Of a DNA stretch of 64,000 nucleotides, positions 35,329 to 46,814 are shown in pieces. Below the pieces are notes generated by a model that did no database searches, was not told where the DNA came from, and saw only the letters and a list, made by a program, of their open reading frames with translations. Both the position numbers and the translations under genes were made by a program. The stretch is taken from assembly GCA_014905825.1 (NCBI GenBank), contig JACGCN010000002.1, positions 372,001 to 436,000 of the forward strand. Direction: 5' to 3'. Within the stretch, counting starts at the first letter, position 1, and every line of letters begins with the position of its first letter. Source of the stretch: Lyophyllum atratum. Lineage: Eukaryota > Basidiomycota > Agaricomycetes > Agaricales > Lyophyllaceae.

Positions 35329-36360
35329 CTAGACCTCTTTGACCTTGACGGTACCGCGTAGCAGACCCGTCTGCACAAAACACCATCAGTAAGAGTCGTC
35401 ACAAGGACAAAAAAGAAAGGGAAGGAAGGAAAGGAAGGGAAGAAAGGGAAGGAACGTACCCGGCGAGCGGCGATGAGACCGACTTTCTGTCCAGGGACGG
35501 CGGAGCGGGCGATGGTGGAGGCCTTTCCGATATGTTGGTGGTTACCACCACCGTGGGGATGGTCCACGGGGTTCATAGCCACACCACGAGTACGGGGCCA
35601 GCTGTAACGATATACTCAGCACACATCCCAACCCTATCAAACATGGGGACGACGCACTTGTAACGCTTAGCCTTGAACTTATGGAACGCCCTTCCAGCCT
35701 TAAGCAACGGCTTATCAATCCTCCCCCCACCCGCCACAATCCCAATCGTCGCCCTCGCCCCGCCCGCAATCGTCTTCTTCGCCCCACTCGGCAGGCGAAT
35801 CCGCGTCTTCCCATCATCAGGCGAGTGCCCAATGATAGTCGCGTAGTTCCCGGAGGTCCTTGCAAGCGCACCGCGGTCGCCGATCTTCTCCTCGACGTTG
35901 CAGATGATGGTTCCTTCGGGGCATTGGGAGACGGGGAGGACGTTGCCGACGGAGAGGGTGGCCTTCTTTCCGCAGTAGACGAAGGCGCCGGTGTGCAGGC
36001 CTTCGGTGGCGATGAAGGTTTTCTTTGCGGAGCTTGTAGCGGTAGGGGTCGCGGAAGACGACACGGGCGAGGGGGGCGCCGCTGGGGGGATTTTTGAGTT
36101 TTTTTTTACTGTCTTCGTTACGAGGAACTCACCGGCCGGAGTCGTGGATGATCTCTTTGACGATGCCGCGGATGTAGCCGTTGCTCTCGGCGAAATCGAG
36201 GTTGCGGAGGCGGGCGGGGGATTTGTTGAGATGGGTGTGCGCCTTGAACTGGAGGACGAGACAAAAACAAGATATCAGCGTTGATTCACTCACTACCCAT
36301 GTCCGGGCAACGACGTACGATGGCGTGCGAGCGCCTTTGTGCCCTAATAACCCGACCCAT
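35329..36360 (-). CDS. RPL2: 60S ribosomal protein uL2 (RPL2/RPL8), with a one-base frame break
   Basis: This large-subunit protein sits beside the peptidyl-transferase centre. Exons are 36360-36319, 36248-36133, 36081-35658, 35601-35460 and 35370-35329. All joints are GT-AG and give [63 protein letters not shown], the [20 protein letters not shown] block, [26 protein letters not shown], and the end [14 protein letters not shown]. The exons total one base too many. The frame changes between RKE and TFIATEGLH, where a T run at 36019-36022 (A run on the coding strand) has one base more than the protein needs. Without it the length is 254 aa, the same as yeast Rpl2. An acceptor-like CTTTCTAG before the ATG suggests a 5' UTR intron. 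Confidence 0.93.
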
Positions 36361-37467
36361 TGTGTTTTCTAGAAAGAGAAGGGGTCAGTGATTCGATCTA
36401 CAGAGGTTTCACGGAGGTGACTGTGGAATCCACATCCGGCGCCATCCAACGCCATCCAACCGAAACTGCAGCGTTTTCGACGCCGTTTTCTGGCGAGCCG
36501 TCTCTGGATGGTTTGGAATGCGCGCCAGACGGGTTTAGGGGGCGGAAATGGGCATACTCACATCCTAGGTGTCTTGAGGAGATGTTTTGGTCGTGAGGTC
36601 GACTGGCGCCAGTATCAGTGGCGGAGATGTAAACAACAGCAAATCGGATTATGTAATCGTTGATGATGTCTACTTCGCTCAGGAGCATCCAACGCAACTC
36701 CTCCTGCTCGTAATATCTATTAAGGTCGTCTATGGTTTGAAGAACATATTGTGTAGGTGTATGGATAATTCTTTCCAACTTTCTCTCGGAATGAAGCCCG
36801 TTTAGAGGGGTAGAACATCGAAGGGTGTCGTAAGCGACTACCAAGGCATCCTTATCGGTGCAGCGAGGGAGTCCCTGCACTTTGAGCTATTTCTATACAG
36901 TTCCCGGTTGGAGTGTTAAGTCCATGGGAAGCTTTGTGTAGATCTGGACAAGCCAGATTGGTTCAACAGGAACAGTCGGAAAGTCATTTTTGGTGGACAA
37001 TGACAATCATGGGACGATCGGACATTTCGAAGCGTGTCTCGAGAATAAAGTGAACGCTTGGGCAGCTGATGGCATGCCTGGCATGGATTATGATATGATT
37101 CGCGGCACACACGATGCTCATAAGGGAGATAGCAGAGTTCCTTTCAGCACGACTGGAGGGTAGGGACATCGCCTGCTGACTGGGGATTGAGACTCCGCTG
37201 GCAGGGGAAGCGTGTGACTGTTCCTAGGAGCGTTGAAACCCACACCTTGTGCGCCTCATTCAAGCTGATTCAGGCTGTTTCCGCAACGGAATACAGCGAG
37301 TTCCAACACAAGTCATCGAGTATTTGCAGCGATCTGGGCAACGGACCTTCCGGGTTATTGATTAACACATCTCCTCGGCTACTGCGCACCCCAGCTGGCA
37401 CCCAGCAACCCCATCTTTTTTTTCGACTTGCGTGTCTCGTCTGGGCCTCTGTTTCGGGCCAACTATT
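36361..37467. promoter_or_regulatory. Divergent upstream region, uL2 / SSXT-like gene
   Basis: These 1.1 kb separate head-to-head starts. A long minus-strand open stretch (36398-36880) has no ATG start or recognisable domain, and I do not call it a gene. It includes probable 5' leaders for both genes. Confidence 0.4.
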
Positions 37468-40400
37468 ATGATTCATATCGATCGAAATCATCTCTCTTCT
37501 ACCAATCTTATCTCGGACAAAATTGTTTCGTGGTCACACCCAGAGAAACAGTTCGACACCTTTATTGCCGACTCCCCTGTAGAGTCTGCTCCCCTGGGCT
37601 CAGACCCGTCTCTGCCACGCCCCGTCGCCCCCGATTCACCGTCCGCGCCTAGCCCAGCGGACGCGAACACCGCCTCCCCCACTAGGGACCGAAGCTCGTC
37701 ACTCTCGCCCGCGCCTGAAACGGGCTCAGCAGTGGACTCGCCGGCAGTCACCGACGAGAAGGAAGGCGATGCGCCCGTGGAGGCTGCAAGGCAGGAGGAG
37801 GAAGAAGACGAGGAAGTCAGAGTCGAGCAGGCGTCGCGTCAGTCTACACCCTTGAGCGAACTCTCACCGCCCCCGCCCGACGACGACAATGAGGAACCAG
37901 CAAAGGCAGAGGAGGAGGAGGTGAAAGCGCCGGAAGAGCCTACCCCCGAACCAGCGCCGAAGCCTGAACGGACACCCTCCATCGGCTCCCCTGCTACACC
38001 CACCCCATCGTCAGACCCTACCAAGCCGACGAACGACCCGAAGGTGGTGTCAATCCTGGAGTTGAACCTGGAACTGCTCAAGTATTTGGCCCCCCGAATT
38101 CGAACCAGGCTTTATGCTGACATTTCTATTGTAGGATCTGCATCGAGTTTCAAACGAGAGGCCTACCCATGTCAGAACCGCGGTTCTCTCAGTACGTCGC
38201 GCCTTCCATCTAGCTTTCATTATCTCACATCCCAACAGATATTCCGTACGCCTGCAGTCAAATCTTACATGGCTCGCTGCCGCCGCCGACCACTCCCGCG
38301 TCGGTGTAAGTCAATCCCCCACTCCCACTGTCCCGCACCTAACCTCCCAACTTACAGAACCACAGCAACATGCTCCTACCCACAATGGACCCCCCGCCCC
38401 CCGTCGAATTCGGCAACATGGACAGGATACAACAGATCTACACCGACCTCCCCTCCATATTCGCCAAAGAGATCGCACGGCGGCACCAGATGGGTGTCAT
38501 CCCCACGCTGGCACCGCCCATGATGAGCGCGAGTAATGGCGGGACTCTAAAACGCGATCGCCCAGAGGAAGTGGGGGGCGACACTGCGATGAAACGACGG
38601 AACACGGGGGAGATGAAGCCGCCCCCCTCATCTATGCCCATGCCTCCTCCCTCCACCATCCCCAACCTCACCCAAAACCAAAACCACCCGCACCACCACC
38701 CAACCCCTATTCCCCACCCCCCCTCCGCAGCCCAACCATTCCCGCTCCCCACCCCACACGCATCATCACCCCCCCAGCCGTCCGAATCCCAAATGGCCCC
38801 TCTCAACCCCTCACTCCACCCCAACACATCCACCACCACAGCCGACGCCCAACTCGCAGCCTCGAACCGCGAGCGCGCGCGGCAGGCCCAGATACGCGCT
38901 GCGCAGCAACAGGCTGCAAGGCAGATGTCGCCTTCCGCTGGTGTTCCGAACGCAGCTGCGGGGCCTTCGAGCATGGGGGGTGGAGGAGGGGGTGGAATGG
39001 TTGGCGGAGGAGGAATGGGAGGTGGGAGTGGGGGTGGAGTGGACCAGGGAGCGCAGCATCAGCTGTTTAGGATTTTGCAGACGCCGGGGCACCCGTTTGT
39101 GCAGTATATGGTTAGGACGGTGCCGGGGTTTGAGGGGATGGGGGTGGGGGTGCAGATGCAGAAGATGTTGATGACGCAGGTATGGGGTGTTCCTCTTCTT
39201 TCTTTCCTTCTTTCCTTCTTTCTTTTTTTGTTTCCTTTCTTTGTTTTGAGGTGGAATGGTGGTGGATAGGATGCTGACGTGCCATTGCTCGTTTACAGGC
39301 CAATTTGCAGAGACAGCAGCAAGCCCAAGCCCAAGCGCAGCAAAACGCAGGGATGAGCGGGATGCCTCCAGGGCACATGAAAAATCCAATGCAGGGGCAG
39401 CAGATGTCGCCGCAGGGAGGCACCTCATCGTCCCATCATCCATTTTCTCTCGGTGGCCCCAACAACCCCAACCCCGCCTCGCCGATCCCGCCCCAGTCCC
39501 AGTCCCAGCAGTTTGGCATGGAGGGCGCGGGTCAGAGCGTTGGTGGTGGTGGTGGGGGTGGAATGGACCCGCGGGTGGGGATCCCGCCTGGTTTTAATAT
39601 TAATAACCTCACACCGCATCAACGGCAACAACTCATTCTGATGCAGCAGTCCCGCCAGGCTGGGGGGGCTAACGCTGCGGGGGGACAGATGGCGAGCCCT
39701 CCGAATTCGATGATGATGAATGCACAGCAGCAGCAACATCAACAGCAGCAGCAACAACAACAACACCAGCAGCAGCAGCAGATGGCGTTTGCGCAGGAGC
39801 AGCAGAACCGGATGCGGGAGCAGTACAGCAGCAGCAGCAGCAACAACAACAGCGGATGGGGATGCAAGGCTCCCCCACGCATCCCACTTCCCCAATGCCA
39901 GGGTCGGGCGAGGGGGGCGGGGGGTTCCCGCAGGCGCTAAGGTCGAACCCGTCGTCGGGGTCGATACCGGGTATTGCGCGGAGCACGCGGTCGCCGTCGG
40001 AGGGCGCGGCGTCTGTGAGTCCGATGACGCCGAGGGCGCCGGGGGGGAGGTCGTTGGGGCACGAGGATTATCAGAGGATGATGCAGCAGCAGCAGCAGCA
40101 GCAGATGCAGGCGCAGAGGGCGTTGAGTGCTGGGAGTCCGGTATATAATACGCAGCAGCAGGGGATGAGTGGGGCGGGGTGGCAGGGGAGTCAGGGTGGG
40201 GGTCAGGCGATGGGGATGGGGATGGGGATGGGAGGGCAGGTGGGATCGGGGGCGGGGTATGGGATGGGAACGTCTGGGGGTGGTGGTCCGTATGGTGGTG
40301 GTGGGGGAAGTGCAGGAGGAGGAGGAGGGGGAGGGGGGGCGAATTCGACGTCGCCTTCTTCGAGTTGGGGCCAGGGCCATGGGAGTTATCCGTTCGCAGC

Positions 40401-40575
40401 GTCACCTGGGGCTGGGGCTGGTGGGGGTGGCCATCAGCCGGATCATAATATGCAGATGCGACATATGTCGGGGACGCCTGGGCCTCAGCAGCAGATGCAG
40501 AGTCAAAATGCGAGTCCGGCGGGGGAGGGGGGGATGCCTAGTGATTTTGACCTCTTTAATTGGGGTGGTCAATAG
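37468..40575 (+). CDS. SS18/SSXT-like glutamine-rich protein, frame broken in CAG tract
   Basis: This is a probable co-activator related to SS18 (SSXT), a SWI/SNF-associated protein in animals. Exons are 37468-38081, 38135-38191, 38239-38305, 38358-39179 and from 39299 on. The SNH-type region spans the first joints: VVSILELNLELLK-ICIEFQTRGL and SVRLQSNLTWLAAAADHS, then MLLPTMDPPPP and IFAKEIARRHQMG. It compares with SS18 LIxxIxxYQxxG and RNLVYLATIAD. The rest is low complexity: acidic Pro/Glu N-terminus, Pro/His, Gly-rich, Gln-rich and Gly/Met runs, ending DFDLFNWGGQ. The frame shifts by one in a CAG/CAA run near 39826-39857; downstream reading resumes as QQRMGMQGSPTHP. The start ATG at 37468 is the best available, but an upstream exon is possible. 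Confidence 0.65.
39722..39857 (+). repeat. CAG/CAA trinucleotide tract (poly-Gln)
   Basis: Two runs of CAG and CAA codons (about 39725-39782 and 39826-39857) code for glutamine with a few His. A TA dinucleotide interrupts the second run (CAG-TA-CAG near 39825-39830) and changes the reading frame. A shorter CAG run follows at 40084-40105. Confidence 0.9.
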
Positions 40576-41020
40576 ACCGTTTGGTTTTGGGTTGTTCCCC
40601 CACCCGTCTGCCTCGTTATCGTACATTTCCCTCTCCATGCCTGTCCGCCCCCCACCTCATAATGTCCGCTATGGTGATTATTTGCTCGTTATTAGCTTTC
40701 GCTTTTTGAAACCTTGCTCACCCCGCCCACTCCTAGTCCTTCCTCCTAACCTCCCTCCCTCGGTTTTTTTTGTCATGACTTTGTGGTTTTGATCTGAAAT
40801 ATTGTTTCCTTACTGTGTTTTGAATTCGGATTATGTACCTATATTGTATGGCTGCGTCGTACTATTGATAACCCACTACCTGTGTTTTTGCATCAAGTTT
40901 TAAGTACCCCTGCCCTTGCGAAAATATGAGAATTGTGATGGGAAGATAAGATTAGAGGTACCGATCGTGATCAGTGGCCGCGTTGTTGCACAGCTTGGAC
41001 TGATTGATACCCGTAACTCG
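40576..41020. other. Intergenic region
   Basis: These 445 bases hold the 3' UTR of the SSXT-like gene, which is T-rich, and the promoter of the SH3 gene. Nothing else was seen. Confidence 0.35.
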
Positions 41021-42128
41021 ATGGTGTTTGCAAACCTGCAGAGTCATGAGAAGGACGCTTTCTTTTCTCTTCTAGACGAGTACGTTTCCCTATGCGTCCC
41101 ATCTTACATAGTCACGTCTCACGCGATGCAGGTACTTCACTTCGCGGCCTGACGTGTTTGGGAATGTGGGGGGATCCGCAGATCAGGGTGCTGGATCGAG
41201 CGCAAGTGGGGCGGCGGCCTCCGCTGTTCATCGCGCGTTTGCATCGAATCCGGAAGCGACGTCGAGGCTTGTGTCTGCGGGGTTGAAGCATGGGGTGCCC
41301 AAGTCGAGTCCGTATAGCGCTGCTGTGAGTTCTAGATCCAGACCCCCGAGTCCTCACTCCTGTCTCACGCTCTTCATCAGGCGTCCGATCCCGAGGTGAA
41401 CAACGCTGCAGGTCGAGTAGCGGCTGCGTCCCTTGCGTTCTCCGGGCGGAATAGTAGCACAACATCGCCCCCGCCTGCCCGTTCGGCACCCCCTATCGCG
41501 GAGAAACCGGCCGCATCGGGGTTGGTGTCCAGTCGAGTAGGATACTCCCACTCTAACTTACTTTGTTGCGGTGGGTTCGCTGACGACGGCTCGGTGATTA
41601 TAGAAATTCGGAGATATAGATACGACGTCTAAGGGCAAGATGCTGGGGTCGTTGTATACACCGGGGAAGGTTGCGCCGTCTACGGCGGCTCCTGTGGTGC
41701 CTGCTGCGTTCGCGGCTAAGAAGAACGCGTTTGCACCGCCGCCTACGAGGCGCGCGTCTTCGTCGACCTCGCCTCCGTTGCGGCAGCAGCCTCCACCGGA
41801 ACCGGAGGAAGAGGAGCAGGGGGAGCAGGGGGAGTGGGCAGAGGCGCTGTATGATTATGACTCTGGGGTGAGTGGGGTGCTGGTTCGCGCTTCGGGTTTT
41901 TGGCCTCTGATCGGAACGTGCGCCGTGCAGGAACCGGGGGATCTGGCGATCAGGGCGGATGAGCGTGTGTTGGTTACGGAACGGACTTCAGACGATTGGT
42001 ATGTGCTTTGGTGTTGGTGTATTGGGCTTGGGTGGACTTTGTTTCTTACTTTTGTGAATTATAGGTGGACTGGGGAGTATAATGGACGGAAAGGGCTGTT
42101 CCCGGCTTCGTATGTCAAGATTTTGTAA
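41021..42128 (+). CDS. SH3-domain protein (cortical actin/endocytosis type)
   Basis: Exons are 41021-41079, 41132-41324, 41381-41536, 41604-41867, 41931-41998 and 42065-42128 (804 nt, 267 aa), all GT-AG and in phase. The N-terminal helical segment MVFANLQSHEKDAFFSLLDEYFTSRPDVF is followed by Ala/Ser/Pro-rich linkers (about residues 30-200) with poly-Pro patches. A complete C-terminal SH3 domain follows: ALYDYDSGEPGDLAIRADERVLV, then SDDWWTGEYNGRKGLFPASYVKIL, with the ALYDY, WW and ALFPASYV landmarks. The layout is like small fungal SH3 adaptors that bind proline-rich actin-patch proteins such as Las17. That role is inferred. Confidence 0.88.
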
Positions 42129-43060
42129 GATATTTTTTTTTTGGATGGGAGAGGTATAATGTATTTGGAGCGGTTGTTCTGAGGATTGAGATATCGTCTC
42201 TGGATGCTGGTAGGTAAGTGAACTCCAAACTTATGCTACTCGCTCTATACATGGTGAAGGATGGCGTGACATCTTTTAATCCATAACAATTCGGGTGCCT
42301 AAAGTTCGTGCGGTCCTTGTTCTAGCTACTACCCGAGTACTCTGCCTTCAAGTCATCAAGTCAATGCAACGTTCCTTCGGATCTTAATGGATCAGCATTA
42401 GTACTCTACATGCAAACCCGTGCGTCCCAAGAGAAGGTTGTCCATGTCTCTGAGGTTGATCACACCCTACGCGTTGGTCAGTGGCACAGCTGTACACCCT
42501 TGAGCAGAAAGCGTTCACAAATTACTTATGGGACGTTCCGAGGAGAGGCATGTTGAATTGTTGTGGGTTTCTCAACGTCACCTGTTGTCAATGGGAGCTC
42601 GACGTCTCAGCCTTGGGACCTTAGCGACTGGTACTCAGCGTATTAGTGGCTTCTCAAAAATTTTCAGGTGGAGGATCAGCACAGGATAAGATGACCCAAG
42701 AGGATGTGCGCGTCCTCTGAGTTCTCGGTAATTGGGTGTCGAAGGCTCGTTCCCTCAACCACGAGGCTAGTCAGAATATACTCGTTGAGATCGTAAAATG
42801 TCCTTCACTTTTCGGAGCATCCTGAAAGATCTAGCCTTGTTTCGATTTTGGGAGCTTCAGGGCGACTGAGGACGCGGACTATGAACGCCGGCGATCACAG
42901 CATAGGCACGTCCACGGCGTCTAAATCAGGATGACGGGCCATCAGACACGTCAATCCGCAATTTCTCCCAAGTTTCTTCCTCCATTCACCCGTTTCGTAG
43001 CTCGACCTTCTCTTAATCGCTGGACACGAAAACTTCTGGCTTGAAAGCCTAGAAATTCCC
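42129..43060. other. Intergenic 0.9 kb, no gene seen
   Basis: This gap lies between the SH3 gene and the mannosyltransferase gene. Only short frames without conserved content were found; the last part should be the PMT promoter. Confidence 0.35.
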
Positions 43061-46000
43061 ATGTCAGGCCATGTCAGAGCACGAAGACCGGCATCTCCAC
43101 CCCCGGGAGTTGCTCACACGGCACCCACAACTTCTCAGCGGTTTCCGCACCCACGGAACGACCATTTAGATGCAGATGCGCGGAGGGATGCAGCGTCGAA
43201 AGGCTTTGCTCCAGGAAGGGGGAAATACCACCCACCGGGGGGACTGAACCTTACAGGAGGGGAGTGGAAGTTGTTATTCTTCGTCGTCCTCGTGGCAGCC
43301 GGTGTGCGGCTGTTCAGGTTATCCAAGCCTAACAGCGTTGTGTGCGTGCTTCCTAGGTCTCGTATATTCCTAGCTAATAAAAGTGCAGCTTTGACGAGGT
43401 ACATTTCGGCAAATTTGCTTCAAAGTACATCAAGACACAGTATTTCGTCGACGTGCACCCTCCGCTAGCCAAATTACTGATTACGCTGGCGGCGTTTCTG
43501 TTTGGATACGACGGGCAGTTTGACTTCAAGGATATTGGAAAGTGAGTGGTCGCCCTTTTCGAGGGGGACTTGGTCTGACAAGGAGCAGAATCTACGAACA
43601 TGTACCATATGTAGCGATGCGAATGGTGCCAGCGACGCTGGGCGTTGCCACTGTACCGCTCGCCTATCTCACTCTACGTGCCCTCGATTGCCGGGCCACC
43701 ACCGCTCTTTTAGCCTCCCTCTTCATCACCTTCGAAAACGGCCTCGTCACCCAGTCACGGCATATTCTCCTTGACTCGCCTCTCATCTTTTTCACCGCGC
43801 TCACCACCTTCTTCTGGTGCGGCTTTTCGAACGAAGACAAGCACGCCCCCTTCACATCGTCATGGTGGACTTGGCTCTCCTTGACTGGACTCTCGTTGGG
43901 AGCCGTCGCCAGCTGCAAGTGGGTCGGCCTCTTCACCATTGCCACCATCGGCGTCAGCACACTCCAACAGCTATGGAACCTCCTCGGCGACCTGCGAGTT
44001 CCCCCACGGCTTTTCGTACGCCATTTCATCGCGCGTGCTATATGTCTTATCGTCATCCCCGTCGTGTTCTACATGGCCATGTTCCAAATCCACTTTCTCA
44101 TCCTTGAGAACTCGGGCGACGGCGATGGGTTCATGAGTTCCGAGTTCCAGCACACGCTTGGGGGCCGTGGCATGGCGGACACTTATGCAGATGTCGGCGT
44201 CGGCTCACAAGTCGCAATCCGCCATGTGAATACCCAAGGTGGTTACTTGCACTCCCATATCCATACATACCCCGGTGGAAGCAAACGTACGCACACTCTC
44301 CCTCCTTACCACGTACTCTTTCTAACATTTCACAGAACAACAAATCACGCTTTACCCGCATCGCGACACCAACAACGACTGGCGTATCTTCAACGCAAGC
44401 GATGACACAGGCGCCTTCGACTGGACCTCTGAGCCACTCTCTTATATCAAGGGAGGTATGCGCATCAAGCTTCAGCACATCGTAACCGAGAAGCACCTGC
44501 ACTCGCATGACATCCGCCCGCCCGTGTCCGACGTCGAGTTCCAGAACGAGGTCTCCGCATACGGCATGCCCGGCTTCGCGGGTGACGCGAACGACGACTG
44601 GTACGTCGAAATCGAGCACGGTGATCGCCGCGACAAGGAGTCCTCCACGCGCCTTCGAACCCTCAGAACGGTGTTCAGGCTTAGGCACGCTTTGACTGGA
44701 TGCTATCTCTTCTCGCACAAGGTCAAGCTTCCCGATTGGGGGTACGAGCAGCAGGAGGTGACGTGCAACAAGAACGCAGTCCGTGCTAATTCGTTGTGGT
44801 TCGTCGAAACTGCTATGCACCCGAATTGTATGTCAACTCCGACTTTTATGGTGCGGTGTGCTGATGTGCTTCTTCTAGTGCCAGAAGATGCGCCAAAGGT
44901 CAACTACAAGCTTCCGGGATTCTTCGCCAAATTCATGGAGCTGCAACAAGTCATGTGGACGACTAATGCTGGTCTTACCGATCGCCATACCTACGATTCG
45001 CGCCCGGATTCATGGCCCCGCCTCCGTCGTGGTATCGTGAGTTCTCGAAGCTGGTAAACACCAGAAGATTGGCCCTGACATCAATCTCCTACAGAATTTC
45101 TGGGTCAAGGACCATCGCCAAATCTACCTCATCGGCAACCCCATCGTATGGTGGCTCAGTACCTTCGCTGTCGCTTCCTACGCCGCCATACGTGGCTTCC
45201 TCGTCCTCCGTGCCCAACGAGGCTACCGCGATTTCGACAACAGTAAGTGCCTTCTGTTATCTAACAAACAGGTTTCCAAAGACTCACCACACCCCATCCA
45301 CAGCTAAAGTCGTGAAATATGACTCCCTGTGCGGCTTCCTCTTCGTTGGCTGGGCTCTGCACTACTTCCCATTTTTCCTCATGAGCCGCCAACTGTTCCT
45401 ACACCACTATTTCCCAGCACTCTACTTTGCCGTGTTGCTCTCATGCGCCGGATTCGATCTCGTCACGTCGACCCTTCGTCCAAGAGTACGCTTACAGATT
45501 GCGGCTGTGTTCGCTGTACTTGCGATATGGCACTTTGCGCGCTTCAGCCCGCTGGCGTATGGGAGCCCCTGGACGAAGACCAAGTGTATGAATGCGAAGT
45601 GGATGAAGACGTGGGATTTCTCTTGGTGATTCCTGTCGTTCTTTTCGCTCGATGTCATGCTCATTTCTTTTTCTTTTTATCACAGCAATGATTTCCTTGA
45701 CGATGTATTTGCTTTTTACCTTCCCTGAACATGAAACACAAGCTAACTACGTGCATTCCCCAGTACTCCCAGTATAACAACCTCGGCTTCACCCCACAGC
45801 AGTCGCAAGTCCCTGTGGCCCATACGACCGTCGGTGGCGATGCTGATGGTCGCCCCGCCATCGTAGTCCCACACGGCAACGAGGACGCCTTTGACCCGAA
45901 CAGCCACCTCGCGCAAAACAACGTCGACCCTGCGAACGCCCACCACGATGATGCTGGGGACAGCGAGACGACTGGCGTCGTAGTGGCCGGTGTTCCAGAG

Positions 46001-46453
46001 CCAGGCAGGAATGTGTTTGAAGGGAATGCGGGTGGGGAGGTGAAGAGTAAGAGCGAGAAGGAGCATGCACCTGTGGAGGTGCTGCCGACGACGGCGGAGA
46101 AGGAGGTTAGCACGGTCGCGGGTGGAGGTGTCGGGGTGGCTGGGCCTGTCGCTGGTGGTACTAGTGCGGAGGGGACGGAACAGGAGGAGAAGAAGGAAGA
46201 GAAGCAGGAGGATCCGGTGAATGAGAAGAAGACGGAGACGGAGAAAGATGAGGGCGCGAAGACGACAGACACCCAGACCCAGGCAACGGAGGCCACCACT
46301 GAGGCCACGACAAATACACCTACAACCGACACCCAGAAAGAAGCCGAACCCCAGGAAAAGAAGAAACCCGTTGTCGCTGGCCCCTTGGGTGAAGCTGAGC
46401 TGGAAGCAAAGATTGCTGCGGATGAGCTGTTTCCTGGTGAGGCGCGGAGATGA
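43061..46453 (+). CDS. Protein O-mannosyltransferase, PMT2-like, with long C-terminal tail
   Basis: This ER membrane enzyme transfers mannose from dolichol-phosphate-mannose to Ser/Thr of secretory proteins. Exons are 43061-43341, 43389-43541, 43589-44286, 44336-44827, 44879-45036, 45095-45242, 45304-45625, 45686-45704 and 45764-46453 (2961 nt, 986 aa). Landmarks are: first membrane helix ([15 protein letters not shown]), [13 protein letters not shown] with the catalytic Asp-Glu pair, [25 protein letters not shown] and [11 protein letters not shown] repeats run from [18 protein letters not shown] to WYVEIEHGD, and C-terminal helices include PIVWWLSTF and [27 protein letters not shown] ends the catalytic part. 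The 19 nt exon is needed: skipping it ends translation at 45629. A 229-residue Glu/Thr/Lys-rich tail follows if the CTAAC-containing intron 45705-45763 is spliced; otherwise the protein stops at 45728. Confidence 0.88.
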
Positions 46454-46814
46454 GGGTCGGATGAATGAAAATAACTCCCGGACTCTTCTCGTTATTACGC
46501 CGTCGATGTCGATTCTGTAGTAGAGATTGTACATGCCGCTCCTTAAGGTCCTATTTAATGCACAGAACAGCTATCTAATGCACACAACAGCACTCCAGAT
46601 TGTCTGAGTGGCGCGGCTTCGTGCGATTCTGAAAGTGCAGATCAGCGTCAGCGGAATAGGTAAGGTACATTATAAGTTGTAGAAAAGCGATAGTTCGAAT
46701 ACGAACTTGAGATGGTAGCGCTAGTTGATGGGAGCATTGGTAGAGCTGAGGTTATAACAAATTCATGTTCGTACAAGATAATAATAGATACGACATCGAC
46801 GGAACTTTTCAGAT
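46454..46814. other. Convergent 3' intergenic region
   Basis: This 361-base spacer lies between the PMT stop and the hydrolase stop. A short near-direct repeat (TAATGCACAGAACAGC / TAATGCACACAACAGC, 46556-46592) is the only structure noted. Confidence 0.4.

Noticed and set aside
35404..35456. GGAAG-type purine repeat as a regulatory or mobile element
   Set aside because: It is a simple-sequence tract inside a uL2 intron with no ends or duplications.
36398..36880. 160-codon open frame on the minus strand upstream of uL2
   Set aside because: It begins with GTG rather than ATG, has no recognised domain and overlaps the expected uL2 leader and promoter.
39425..40405. 326-codon minus-strand open frame
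   Set aside because: It mirrors the Gln/Gly-rich part of the SSXT-like gene; the composition is that of the opposite strand of CAG and GGN repeats.
45731..46453. Independent small gene downstream of PMT
   Set aside because: Its open frame joins the PMT reading frame through a good phase-0 intron, and its own ATG lies inside that intron; better read as the PMT tail.
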